Position numbers and translations under genes: made by a program. From an uncultured Lachnospiraceae bacterium (GTDB lineage: Bacteria > Bacillota > Clostridia > Lachnospirales > Lachnospiraceae), in the NCBI GenBank assembly GCA_910579425.1, contig CAJTVL010000018.1:1-63931 (forward strand): a stretch of 63,931 nt of DNA, given 5' to 3'. Every line of letters starts with the position of its first letter. The first letter of the stretch is position 1. Below are positions 51,702 through 59,912 of the stretch, piece by piece. The notes beneath the pieces are model-generated. The model saw nothing but the letters and a program-made list of their open reading frames with translations. It searched no databases and had not been told where the DNA came from.

Positions 51702-53642
51702 TTAAACAATTCTTTTAAATTTCTTTTCAATCTCATACTTACTCATGGAAATGATTGTAGGTCTTCCATGAGGACAGTGATAAGGATTGTCAAGGGTAAG
51801 AAGCTCGTCGATCAACGCTTCCATCTCATGGCGGGTAAGCTTATGATTCCCCTTTACCGCCGCCTTACAGGCCATGGAAGCCAGCTTGTGCAATATCACT
51901 GTGGGCGCTCCCTGCAGCGGAGCCTGGGCGAGTTCATCCAGAATCTCAAGGAAAAGCTCCTTTTCATTGCAGCCGTAGAGATCCATGGGCACACTGCGGC
52001 AGGCATAAGCGCCGCTCCCGAATTCTTCAAGCTCAAAGCCCATTTCACCAAAAAAGCTCATATAATTTCGAAGAAGCTCTTCTTCCTTTCCCGTAAGGCT
52101 GATGACCACCGGCGGATTTAACATCTGGGAAGGCATTTCCACTTCCTGGTTATTCCCCGCATCCTCCAGCTTTTTCACAAGACGTTCATATTTTACCTTC
52201 TCATGAGCGGCATGCTGGTCTATAATAAAAAGCTTATCCTGAAAGGCCACCAGCCAGTAAGTATCAAAAATCTGCCCCAGAATCTGATACTCCTGCCTCG
52301 CCTTGGGGGTTAAGAATTTATCTTCAAACAGATTGAGCTGCTCAGGCCGCTCCACCACCACATGCTCTGATGCCTTGATGATATTTGAATGAATTCCTGC
52401 ATTCTTAAGGGGATTACCGCTTATTTCGCCACCGATTATCTTATTTCCCTCTATTTTTTGCATCTCATTCTGAATCTCAGAGGGTTTTGGTTGTTCCTTA
52501 ACCAGGGGCTGCGCAGCCCCATAGGAGGCCTCATCCTGAACCATCGTCATTCGCCTTGTCTCAAAAGGCTCAGGGGCTCTCCGGGAAAGGGCCGCCTGCT
52601 TCTCTTTCTCCGCCTCAGTATTTTTTTCAGCGAGAGAAACCTGGGGAATCAGCTCTCTCTGGCGGAAGAACGTATGCACAGCCCCGGAAAGCCGGGTATA
52701 AAGCTCGCCCCCATGAATCAGACGGATCTCCATTTTGGCCGGATGGACATTGACGTCGACTGTCCCCGGCTCCATGGTAAAATGCAGCACATAAAAGGGA
52801 AACTTATGCTGCATCAAACAGGCTTTGTATCCCTCCTCCATGGCTTTGGTAATGATGTCATTGCGCACATAGCGCCCGTTTACAAAGCAGGTCTCGAAAT
52901 TGCGGTTGGAGCGGTTGATTTCCGGTTTTCCCAGAAAGCCCTTCACCGAAAATCCATTTCCCTCCATCTCGAAGGGAAGCACAGCATCCGCCATGTCCCG
53001 CCCGTAAATCCGGTAGATGATCTCCTTTAGGTTCCCGTTGCCGGAAGTATGGAATTTCAGTTGATTGTTCTGGATAAATTTCACGGATATTTCCGGGTGG
53101 GAAAGGGCCAGACGCTCCAGCAGATCTGCCACATACCCTCCTTCTGTCTGGGGCTGCTTTAAAAACTTTCTTCTCACCGGTGTGTTAAAAAACAGGTTCC
53201 TGACAAAAAAGGTGGTTCCCGAAGGGGCGCCGATTTCCTCCAGCTCCTCCTCCACGCCTCCGGCAATGGCAAAGCGGACTCCCGTCAGCTCCTTTTCGGT
53301 CTTGGTGATCACCTCCACCTGGGCCACAGCCGCAATACTGGAAAGGGCCTCCCCGCGAAATCCCAGGCTTTCCACGATATTCAAATCCTCTATGGAGGTG
53401 ATTTTGCTGGTGGCGTGACGCAAAAAAGCTTTTTTTACCTGATTCTTTTCAATGCCGCTTCCATTGTCCGTGACCCGGATCAGGGAAATGCCGCCCTCCT
53501 TAATCTCCACCGTAATGGCCGTGGCCCCGGCGTCTATGGCGTTTTCCGTAAGCTCCTTCACCACGCTTAAAGGCCGTTCAACCACCTCCCCGGCAGCGAT
53601 TTTATCTATAGTACTCTGGCTTAATACCTGGATCTGTGACAT
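51702..53642 (-). CDS. mutL: DNA mismatch repair protein MutL
   Basis: MutL links mismatch recognition to strand cutting. The 646-residue protein has the GHKL ATPase domain (IAAGEVVERPLSVVKELTEN, IRVTDNGSGI, RGEALSSIAAV), a variable linker (residues 340-440) and a C-terminal endonuclease domain with the metal motif DQHAAHEKVKYERL, plus CPHGRPT near the end, as expected in bacteria without MutH. GGGAGG precedes the ATG at 53642. Confidence 0.96.
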   Translation of the reverse strand: MSQIQVLSQSTIDKIAAGEVVERPLSVVKELTENAIDAGATAITVEIKEGGISLIRVTDNGSGIEKNQVKKAFLRHATSKITSIEDLNIVESLGFRGEALSSIAAVAQVEVITKTEKELTGVRFAIAGGVEEELEEIGAPSGTTFFVRNLFFNTPVRRKFLKQPQTEGGYVADLLERLALSHPEISVKFIQNNQLKFHTSGNGNLKEIIYRIYGRDMADAVLPFEMEGNGFSVKGFLGKPEINRSNRNFETCFVNGRYVRNDIITKAMEEGYKACLMQHKFPFYVLHFTMEPGTVDVNVHPAKMEIRLIHGGELYTRLSGAVHTFFRQRELIPQVSLAEKNTEAEKEKQAALSRRAPEPFETRRMTMVQDEASYGAAQPLVKEQPKPSEIQNEMQKIEGNKIIGGEISGNPLKNAGIHSNIIKASEHVVVERPEQLNLFEDKFLTPKARQEYQILGQIFDTYWLVAFQDKLFIIDQHAAHEKVKYERLVKKLEDAGNNQEVEMPSQMLNPPVVISLTGKEEELLRNYMSFFGEMGFELEEFGSGAYACRSVPMDLYGCNEKELFLEILDELAQAPLQGAPTVILHKLASMACKAAVKGNHKLTRHEMEALIDELLTLDNPYHCPHGRPTIISMSKYEIEKKFKRIV

Positions 53643-53644
53643 AA

Positions 53645-56299
53645 TCATCCTCCCTGCCACCTGTTTTTCAGCTTATTCTGCAGCCGGTATAAGGTATTCA
53701 GCGCATCCAGAGGCGTCAGATTGGAAATATCCACCTCCGTGAGCTCCTTCAGCACATCCTCATCCTTCACCGTATCAAACAGGGACATCTGGCTTAAGTC
53801 CACCTCGTCATAAACGATTGGCTTTTGTCTGCTCTCCTTCGCAGGCACGGCAATGCTCTGTACCTTCTCCAAAATATCATTGTCACAGAGCTGGGTCACA
53901 ATCTCCTTGGCCCTGTCTATGACCAGATCTGGCACGCCGGCCAGTTTTGCCACCTGAATGCCATAGCTCTTATCCGCACCGCCCTTGATAATCTTGCGCA
54001 GGAAAACAATATCGTCCCCCTTTTCCTTTACGGCAATACAGTAATTGTTTACGTTGGACATTTTGCCCTCCAGCTCGGTGAGCTCATGGTAATGGGTGGC
54101 AAAAAGGGTTTTGGCTCCCAACAGCTTTTTGTTGCTGATATGCTCGATCACCGCCCAGGCAATGCTCAGTCCGTCAAAGGTGGAGGTTCCCCTTCCGATC
54201 TCGTCCAGGATCAGCAAGCTCTCCGAAGTGGCATTGCGCAGAATATTTGCCACCTCATTCATCTCCACCATAAAGGTAGACTGTCCGCTGGCCAGATCGT
54301 CAGACGCTCCTACCCGGGTAAAAATCCGGTCAACGATTCCGATATTTGCATTGTCTGCGGGCACAAAGCTGCCGATCTGGGCCATCAGCACAATCAGCGC
54401 CACCTGCCGCATATAGGTAGACTTTCCCGCCATATTGGGGCCTGTGATCACGGATACACAATATTTTTTATTGTCCAGATGGGTGTCGTTTGCGATAAAC
54501 AAATCCCCGGAAAGCATCTGCTCCACCACTGGGTGTCTTCCGCCCTTAATATCAATGATTCCCTTTTCATTGATTGCAGGGCGGACATAGTGATTTCTCT
54601 CCGCCACAAGGGAAAGGCTGCAGAATACATCCAGCTTTGCCACAGCCTTGGCGGTCTTCTGGATCCGCTCCATCTCCCCGGCCACGGCATCCCTGATCCG
54701 GCAGAATATATCGTACTCTAAGGTGATCAGCTTGTCCTCCGCATTCAAAATTGTATCCTCCAACTCCTTTAAGCGGGCGTTGGTGTAGCGCTCTGCGTTG
54801 GCAAGGGTCTGCTTGCGGATATAATCCTCGGGAACCATATCCTTAAAGGAATTGGTAACCTCATAGTAGTATCCGAACACCTTATTATAGCGGATCTTTA
54901 AATTCTTGATTCCCGTCCGTTCCCGATCCTCCTCTTCCAGCTTTGCCAGCCAGTTCCGCCCTTCTGTCTTGGCATGACGCAGTCTGTCCACATCAGCATC
55001 GAAGCCCTCTCTGATCATGCCTCCTTCCCTGACGGCAATGGGCGGTTCCTCACAGAGCGCCTTTTCGATCAGCTCGCAAATATCGGAAAGGGGGTCAATG
55101 TCTCTGTTAATTTCCAGAAGCAGCTCCTGCTCAAAATCCTTGAGAAGCAGCTTGATATGGGGCAGCATACGCAAAGAGTTGCGAAAGGCGATCATATCCC
55201 TGGGGTTGGCCGTCCGATAACTCACCTTTCCCAAAAGCCGTTCCAGATCGTAAATGGAATTTAAGTATTCCCGCATTTCGTCTCTTGTGATTGCCTCGTT
55301 TCCCAAAGCCTCAATACCGTCAAGGCGCCTTGTAATCTCCTCCTGATCAAGAAGGGGCTGCTCAATAAACTGCCGAAGGGCCCGTGCTCCCATGGCAGTT
55401 TTGGTCTTGTCCAGCACCCACAAAAGGGAACCCCGCTTTTGTTTCTCCCGCAGGGTTTCCGTCAGCTCCAGATTTCTTCTGGTAGAGCTGTCAAGCAGCA
55501 TATATTTGCTGGTTAAATAGGGATAAAGATGGGTGAAATGCTCCAGCGACGTCTTCTGGGTATCTATCAGATACTGCATAAGGCTTCCGGCGGCGATCAG
55601 CCCCGCTGGAAAATCCTCGATTCCCATTCCCTGCAAGGTATTTACACGAAAATGCTTCAGCAGGCTTTTTCTGCACCTGTCCTCGTCAAAAAAATGAGGC
55701 TCCAGAGCATAGAGGGCAATGTGGAGCCGCCCCTTCAAATCCTCCAGATCGATTCCGCTCACCTGGAAAGCGTCGTTGCAGATGATTTCCCTGGGCGTAT
55801 ACTTATTGATCTCATCCAGGAGCTTTTTGTTATCCTCCACCTCCGTGAGGTAATAATCTCCCGTGGTCACGTCCCCGATGGAAATGCCTGTTTTCCCCTG
55901 GAAATAGGCAATACTCATGATAAAGTGGTTTCTCTCTTCCTCGTTTCCCTGGATGTTCAAGTTGGTGCCGGGAGTGACGATTCTGGTCACCTCCCTTTTG
56001 ACCAGCCCCTTGGCCTGCTTGGGATCCTCCACCTGCTCGCAGATGGCCACTTTGTAGCCCTTGGAAACCAGCTTGTTCAGATAACCGTCCACCGCATGAT
56101 AGGGCACGCCGCACATGGGCGCACGCTCTTTTAATCCGCAGCTTTTTCCGGTCAGGGTGATTTCCAGCTCCTTCGAGGCCGTCAAAGCGTCCTCGAAAAA
56201 CATTTCATAAAAGTCCCCTAACCGGTAAAAGAGAATACAATCCGGATGCTCCTTTTTGGTTTCCAGGTACTTCTGCATCATTGGTGTCAGTTCTTCCAT
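53645..56299 (-). CDS. mutS: DNA mismatch repair protein MutS
   Basis: MutS recognises mispairs and small loops. The 884-residue protein starts MEELTPMMQKYLETKKEHPD, with the mismatch-contact GDFYEMFFEDA, and has the ATPase core TGPNMAGKSTYMRQVALI near residue 620, DDLASGQSTFMVEM and LLILDEIGRGTSTFDG. The C terminus (LTPLDALNTLYRLQNKLK) matches the family tail. It overlaps the miaB end and is followed by mutL. Confidence 0.97.
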   Translation of the reverse strand: MEELTPMMQKYLETKKEHPDCILFYRLGDFYEMFFEDALTASKELEITLTGKSCGLKERAPMCGVPYHAVDGYLNKLVSKGYKVAICEQVEDPKQAKGLVKREVTRIVTPGTNLNIQGNEEERNHFIMSIAYFQGKTGISIGDVTTGDYYLTEVEDNKKLLDEINKYTPREIICNDAFQVSGIDLEDLKGRLHIALYALEPHFFDEDRCRKSLLKHFRVNTLQGMGIEDFPAGLIAAGSLMQYLIDTQKTSLEHFTHLYPYLTSKYMLLDSSTRRNLELTETLREKQKRGSLLWVLDKTKTAMGARALRQFIEQPLLDQEEITRRLDGIEALGNEAITRDEMREYLNSIYDLERLLGKVSYRTANPRDMIAFRNSLRMLPHIKLLLKDFEQELLLEINRDIDPLSDICELIEKALCEEPPIAVREGGMIREGFDADVDRLRHAKTEGRNWLAKLEEEDRERTGIKNLKIRYNKVFGYYYEVTNSFKDMVPEDYIRKQTLANAERYTNARLKELEDTILNAEDKLITLEYDIFCRIRDAVAGEMERIQKTAKAVAKLDVFCSLSLVAERNHYVRPAINEKGIIDIKGGRHPVVEQMLSGDLFIANDTHLDNKKYCVSVITGPNMAGKSTYMRQVALIVLMAQIGSFVPADNANIGIVDRIFTRVGASDDLASGQSTFMVEMNEVANILRNATSESLLILDEIGRGTSTFDGLSIAWAVIEHISNKKLLGAKTLFATHYHELTELEGKMSNVNNYCIAVKEKGDDIVFLRKIIKGGADKSYGIQVAKLAGVPDLVIDRAKEIVTQLCDNDILEKVQSIAVPAKESRQKPIVYDEVDLSQMSLFDTVKDEDVLKELTEVDISNLTPLDALNTLYRLQNKLKNRWQGG

Positions 56300-57786
56300 T
56301 TGTCCTCCCTTTCACCTATGTAATAAAATCCGTGACACTCTTTCAGATAAACCGGAACAATGGTTCCAATCAGACTCTGATCTCCTTTAAAATGCACAAT
56401 GGTATTGTTGGAAAGCCTGCCCGTGACGAATTCCGGATCCTGCTCATTGATTTCCTCCACCAGGGCGTCCATGGTGCGCCCCTGGAGCGCGGATACCCTT
56501 TCTCTGGCCGTGTCCTGAACCACCTTTAAAACTCGGTCAAACCCTTCCTTCACCGCTTCTTCCTCTACCTGGTTTTCCATGGCGGCAGCTGGGGTTCCCG
56601 TCCGCTTGGAGTAGATAAAGGTAAAAGCGTTGTCATAGCCCACCTTCTTTATCACGTCGATGGTCTCGTCCACATCCTCCTTCGTCTCCCCCGGAAAGCC
56701 CACAATAATATCCGTGGTAATGGAAATATCCGGTATTTCCCTTCTGATCTTATCTGCAAGGGCAAGATACTGCTCTTTGGTGTATCTTCGGTTCATCGCC
56801 TCCAAAATCCTGGTAGAACCGGACTGCAGAGGCAGATGGAGGTGTCTGCATATTTTCGTGGAATGCTTCATCACCTGGATCAGCTCGTCCGACAAATCCT
56901 TGGGATGGGAGGTCATGAAGCGGATCCGCTCAATCTTCGGAATCTTCTCCACCTCCTGAATCAGCCGGGCAAAGTTCACAGTCTCTTTCAGGTTTTTGCC
57001 GTAGGAATTTACGTTCTGTCCCAGCAACATGATTTCCACCACTCCATCATCTGCCAGAGCCCGGATTTCCTTCAGAATATCCTCCATCTCCCGGCTCCGC
57101 TCCCTGCCTCTCACATAGGGAACGATACAGTAGCTGCAGAAATTGTTGCAGCCAAACATGATGTTGATGCCGGATTTAAAAGGATATTTGCGCTCCACCG
57201 GCAGCTCTTCCACAATCCGGTCGGTATTCTCCCAGATGTCCACCACCATCCCCCGGGCCTCAAACATGTTCGCCAAAAGTTCCGCAAACTTAAAGATATT
57301 GTGGGTGCCAAAAATCAAATCCACAAAGCGATAGCTTTTTCTGATCTTCTCAATGACAGAGGACTCCTGCATCATACAGCCGCACAGTGCCGCTCTCATG
57401 TGAGGATTTTTCTTTTTCAGGGAATTGATATGCCCAAGACGGCCGTACACTCTCTGGTTGGCGTTATCCCGCACAGTGCAGGTGTTGTAGATTACAAAAT
57501 CCGCTTCTTCCGTCTCAGTCAGCTCATAGCCCACAGCCTCCAGAATTCCAGAAAGCTTTTCGGAGTCGCGGGCGTTCATCTGACAGCCGAAGGTTACCGT
57601 ACACGCATATAGCGGACGGCCAAGACGTTCGCTTTCCGACTTCACAATCTGCCTGCATTTCGCCATAAAGTAATATTGACGCTGTGGTTCAAAATCAGGC
57701 GGACTGCAATTGACATTGACCCTGTCCAGGTCGATCTGCTTTAATTCTTCTACCGTAATATTTTTTAAATCAATATAGGAATCCAT
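56287..57786 (-). CDS. miaB: tRNA-2-methylthio-N6-dimethylallyladenosine synthase MiaB
   Basis: MiaB adds methylthio to i6A37 of tRNA. The 499-residue protein has an N-terminal extension (residues 1-60), UPF0004 domain with TFGCQMNARDSEK near residue 68, CTVRDNANQRVYG, the radical SAM motif CNNFCSYCIVPYVRGRERS near residue 210, and a C-terminal TRAM domain. DNA at 57584-57638, which encodes LGRPLYACTVTFG, is imperfectly repeated at 58422-58476, so the 5' end may have been shaped by an integration event. It leads the miaB-mutS-mutL-miaA operon. Confidence 0.95.
   Translation of the reverse strand: MDSYIDLKNITVEELKQIDLDRVNVNCSPPDFEPQRQYYFMAKCRQIVKSESERLGRPLYACTVTFGCQMNARDSEKLSGILEAVGYELTETEEADFVIYNTCTVRDNANQRVYGRLGHINSLKKKNPHMRAALCGCMMQESSVIEKIRKSYRFVDLIFGTHNIFKFAELLANMFEARGMVVDIWENTDRIVEELPVERKYPFKSGINIMFGCNNFCSYCIVPYVRGRERSREMEDILKEIRALADDGVVEIMLLGQNVNSYGKNLKETVNFARLIQEVEKIPKIERIRFMTSHPKDLSDELIQVMKHSTKICRHLHLPLQSGSTRILEAMNRRYTKEQYLALADKIRREIPDISITTDIIVGFPGETKEDVDETIDVIKKVGYDNAFTFIYSKRTGTPAAAMENQVEEEAVKEGFDRVLKVVQDTARERVSALQGRTMDALVEEINEQDPEFVTGRLSNNTIVHFKGDQSLIGTIVPVYLKECHGFYYIGEREDKWKN
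57584..57638 (-). repeat. Direct repeat copy 1, inside miaB
   Basis: A 55-base segment matching 58422-58476 at 46 of 55 positions without gaps, in the same orientation. This copy codes for MiaB residues around LGRPLYACTVTFG. Confidence 0.75.
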
Positions 57787-57821
57787 GTTTCATCTTTCTG
57801 TTTTGTTTATTTTTTACTCTC

Positions 57822-57965
57822 TTAATTCCAATTTATTGCTTCATGGGGAACTGTTCCGTTTTTTGCCCTGTCTTTTCTTCCTTCCAAAATCGCTTCTATT
57901 TCATCCGGTTCAGGAACCGCCTCCGGGATAAATTTGAGGAATAGTTTGGCATTCTTCAGACACAT
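57822..57965 (-). pseudogene. Antitoxin-like C-terminal tail
   Basis: A 47-residue ORF, starting MCLKNAKLFLKFIPEAVPEP and ending NGTVPHEAINWN. The acidic middle (EPDEIEAILEGRKDRAKNG) and the HEAINW ending resemble the toxin-binding tails of RelB-type antitoxins. No DNA-binding domain and no toxin are present, and no strong ribosome site. It is most likely a remnant, 35 bases from the miaB start. The family call is weak. Confidence 0.4.
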
Positions 57966-58031
57966 TTCTCTTGACTTTCTTCCCTACTTGTCATATAATC
58001 AAATAAAGAAATGAGTTTTTAACCGTACAGC

Positions 58032-58408
58032 TTTATTGCTCAAGCGGGGTACTCGTTTCTTTTTTTGTGTTCATGATATCATACAGATATCATTTCTTAT
58101 CCTCTGGCATGCCTTATAACAAGTTCCACATGGAACACATTATAACGCAAAACTTCTCCCTCGTCATCGAAAATCGGAAGAGCAAAGCGAGAATCATATC
58201 GATAACATCCAAATCTGGCATTTTTATCATGCTTTTTCGCCAGATTCTCCCGAAATCTCTTATTTCCCGAAATCTCAATCATCTCAGGAATTCCCTGTGC
58301 GGCATTCGCTTTTGCCTTTGCAAGAGCACCTTTCAACTTTGCCATGTAATTGGAACCTGTATATTCGTCAGGAAGATCATTGCCTATGTATATGATTTCC
58401 TTATTTAC
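58032..58408 (-). pseudogene. Frameshifted end of a phage/ICE-type protein
   Basis: The frame reads IGNDLPDEYTGSNYMAKLKG, then ALAKAKANAAQGIPEMIEIS, ENLAKKHDKNARFGCYRYDS, RFALPIFDDEGEVLRYNVF and VELVIRHAR, then stops at 58097-58099. One or two bases away the sequence continues as YLYDIMNTKKETSTPLEQ and a stop at 58032. This is the C-terminal module found in many large phage and conjugative-element proteins of Clostridia, as I recall it. The N-terminal part is gone and the frame is broken near 58100, so it is a dead remnant. Confidence 0.65.
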
Positions 58409-58510
58409 TCAAATGGTCGGCCAGCCGAAAGTCTGAATACACGCATATAACGGACGGCCAAGACTTTCTCTTTCCGGCGGCAAAAGTGTAAGTTCCCGCA
58501 CGTCGGTCAT
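58409..58510 (-). pseudogene. miaB-like 5' fragment
   Basis: A 33-residue ORF ending ERESLGRPLYACIQTFGWPTI. The LGRPLYAC..TFG core copies MiaB just before its FGCQMN motif, which here reads FGWPTI and stops. The match ends exactly where the phage-type remnant begins, so the point looks like a junction. It holds direct repeat copy 2 (58422-58476). Confidence 0.6.
58422..58476 (-). repeat. Direct repeat copy 2, upstream of miaB
   Basis: Matches 57584-57638 at 46 of 55 positions. The two copies bracket the miaB 5' end and the two remnant ORFs. Confidence 0.75.
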
Positions 58511-58621
58511 ACTTTTTTATCGTCATTATATCCCATTTTTTGATTCCACATTTCCTGATTGATACCCGCCCATTATAGCACAAGAAAGAATGAAAATAAA
58601 GAACGAAAAACGACTGTTTTT

Positions 58622-58650
58622 TTGACAGCCCCCTTTGCTCGTGATATACT
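58622..58650 (+). promoter_or_regulatory. Promoter ahead of the toxin-antitoxin remnant
   Basis: TTGACA at 58622-58627, 17 bases, TATACT at 58645-58650. The 85 bases after it contain no gene apart from a six-codon ORF, then the DUF4258 remnant starts. The stretch 58511-58621 on the other strand holds two TATAAT sequences but nothing else recognised. Confidence 0.8.
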
Positions 58651-58735
58651 TATTTTCTAAGAGACAAAGTAACTATGTTGAATCAATGTGTGTAAAATGC
58701 ATTGGATTTCCCGCCCAATGCGTATAATCTGAAAA

Positions 58736-58951
58736 ATTTTCAGAATAGAAACACTAAGAAAATATTTTCAAAATGATACAATTGTTATATCTGAACATGC
58801 CAAAAATAGATGTAGGGAATGCAACATCAAGCAAAAGGATATTAAGTGCTGTGTTATGTCTGGCGAAATAGTAGAACAGTATCCCGATGATTTTCCATTC
58901 CCAAGCTACTTGATTTTTGGTTATGCGTCGGACAAGATGTACAAGTTGTAA
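58736..58951 (+). pseudogene. DUF4258 toxin remnant
   Basis: From 58736 the frame reads IETLRKYFQNDTIVISEHAK, then IKQKDIKCCVMSGEIVEQYP and DDFPFPSYLIFGYASD, the core of DUF4258 toxins, which normally sit before an MqsA-type antitoxin. There is no ATG or GTG start after the preceding in-frame stop, and the C-terminal half expected after the LIFG strand is missing. The frame runs into the antitoxin start and ends KMYKL at 58951. It is therefore a truncated, probably inactive toxin. Confidence 0.7.
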
Positions 58952-59162
58952 AAGCGGAACCATGGAAGAGGGCAAAACATCCTATTTTGCACAGCTTAAG
59001 GAATGTTATGTTATCATTGAAAATGTGCCTTGTTTAAAATGTTCACAATGTGGCGATGTAGTGTTCAGGGGATCTGTAGTCGAGAAAATCGATGATATTC
59101 TGGACAATCTTGAAAAGATTGTAAGCAGGATTTCGATTATCGATTATAATAAAGTCGCATAA
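58923..59162 (+). CDS. MqsA-type (YgiT zinc finger) antitoxin
   Basis: The 79-residue protein has two CxxC pairs, CTSC near residue 6 and CLKCSQCGD near residue 37, forming the YgiT-type zinc finger, and a C-terminal helical tail (VVEKIDDILDNLEKI). It resembles antitoxins paired with DUF4258 proteins but lacks the helix-turn-helix of full MqsA. Its toxin is truncated, so it is an orphan. A TTG at 58917 is an alternative start. It is followed after 17 bases by the deaminase. Confidence 0.78.
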   Translation: MRRTRCTSCKSGTMEEGKTSYFAQLKECYVIIENVPCLKCSQCGDVVFRGSVVEKIDDILDNLEKIVSRISIIDYNKVA

Positions 59163-59179
59163 ACGTGGAAAATAGTGGT

Positions 59180-59590
59180 ATGAATCAATATTATGTATAT
59201 GAAAAATACGAATTGAATGACAACGATAAAATGCTTATAGACATTGCCCTTACAGTGTTAAAAGAAAATTTTGATGACGGAATCTACAATCATACGGTTG
59301 GTTGTGCAATTCTATGTAAAAACGGCAGAATCTATAAGGGCGTTAATTGTGACGGAATTCATGGATCCTGCGCAGAATATATAACAATCGGCACCGCTAT
59401 TTCAGCAGGTGAAAGAGATTTTGATACGATTGTCGCGGTTCACGATCAACACTTGAACTATGTCATTTCGCCATGTGGAAATTGCAGGCAAATGCTGTTT
59501 GAGTATTGTCCTGATATAAAAGTAATCGTGAACGATGAAAACGGAAATTTGATTAAAGTTAAAGCAAAAGATTTGCTGCCATTTACTTAA
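59180..59590 (+). CDS. Cytidine deaminase-family protein
   Basis: A zinc hydrolase that deaminates cytidine or a similar nucleoside. The 136-residue protein has the zinc site SCAEYITIGTAI near residue 64 and PCGNCRQMLFEYCPD near residue 99, as in tetrameric cytidine deaminases and blasticidin deaminases. A GTG at 59165 is an alternative start; neither has a good ribosome site. It sits beside an antitoxin within mobile debris and its AT-rich codon use differs from the neighbouring housekeeping genes, so it may have been acquired. Confidence 0.85.
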   Translation: MNQYYVYEKYELNDNDKMLIDIALTVLKENFDDGIYNHTVGCAILCKNGRIYKGVNCDGIHGSCAEYITIGTAISAGERDFDTIVAVHDQHLNYVISPCGNCRQMLFEYCPDIKVIVNDENGNLIKVKAKDLLPFT

Positions 59591-59594
59591 CAAT

Positions 59595-59903
59595 CTAACT
59601 TATCATTCCTCTTTGCATACTGGTCTGGGAAGCGCTTTTGTAAGGATTAAGGTATAGACAACCGCTATGAGTATCATAACAAACCCATGAATAATTTGCG
59701 GATGATCTGATGGCAAGGCAACTGCCCATTTGAAGAACAGATGTCTGAAACTCATCAACATTTCCACTTAAAATATCCTCAATATCCGGCTTTCGCAAAA
59801 CAATTCCGGCAGGAAATCTGATTCCCGCTTCCTTTAACCTGTAAAAGCCATTCGCTTTTCCTCCAATTCCCTCCGCATAGCTGCCCAAATGAATATAACT
59901 CAT
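59595..59903 (-). pseudogene. PEP-synthase/PPDK-like N-terminal fragment
   Basis: The first 70 residues of this 102-residue ORF match the nucleotide-binding start of PEP-utilising enzymes: GIGGKANGFYRLKEAGIRFP, AGIVL, and LAIRSSAN, corresponding to the GGKA...LxxAG...P.G and VRSSA blocks. The family continues for hundreds of residues, which are missing; the last 30 residues here have no match to it. It is a truncated remnant or a very small divergent relative. Ribosome site AAAGAAAG is moderate. Confidence 0.6.
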
Positions 59904-59912
59904 AACTTTCTT

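Noticed and set aside
58401..58583. 60-residue ORF on the minus strand near the miaB remnant
   Set aside because: It overlaps the miaB-like fragment in another frame, shows no family likeness and is better explained by the remnant.
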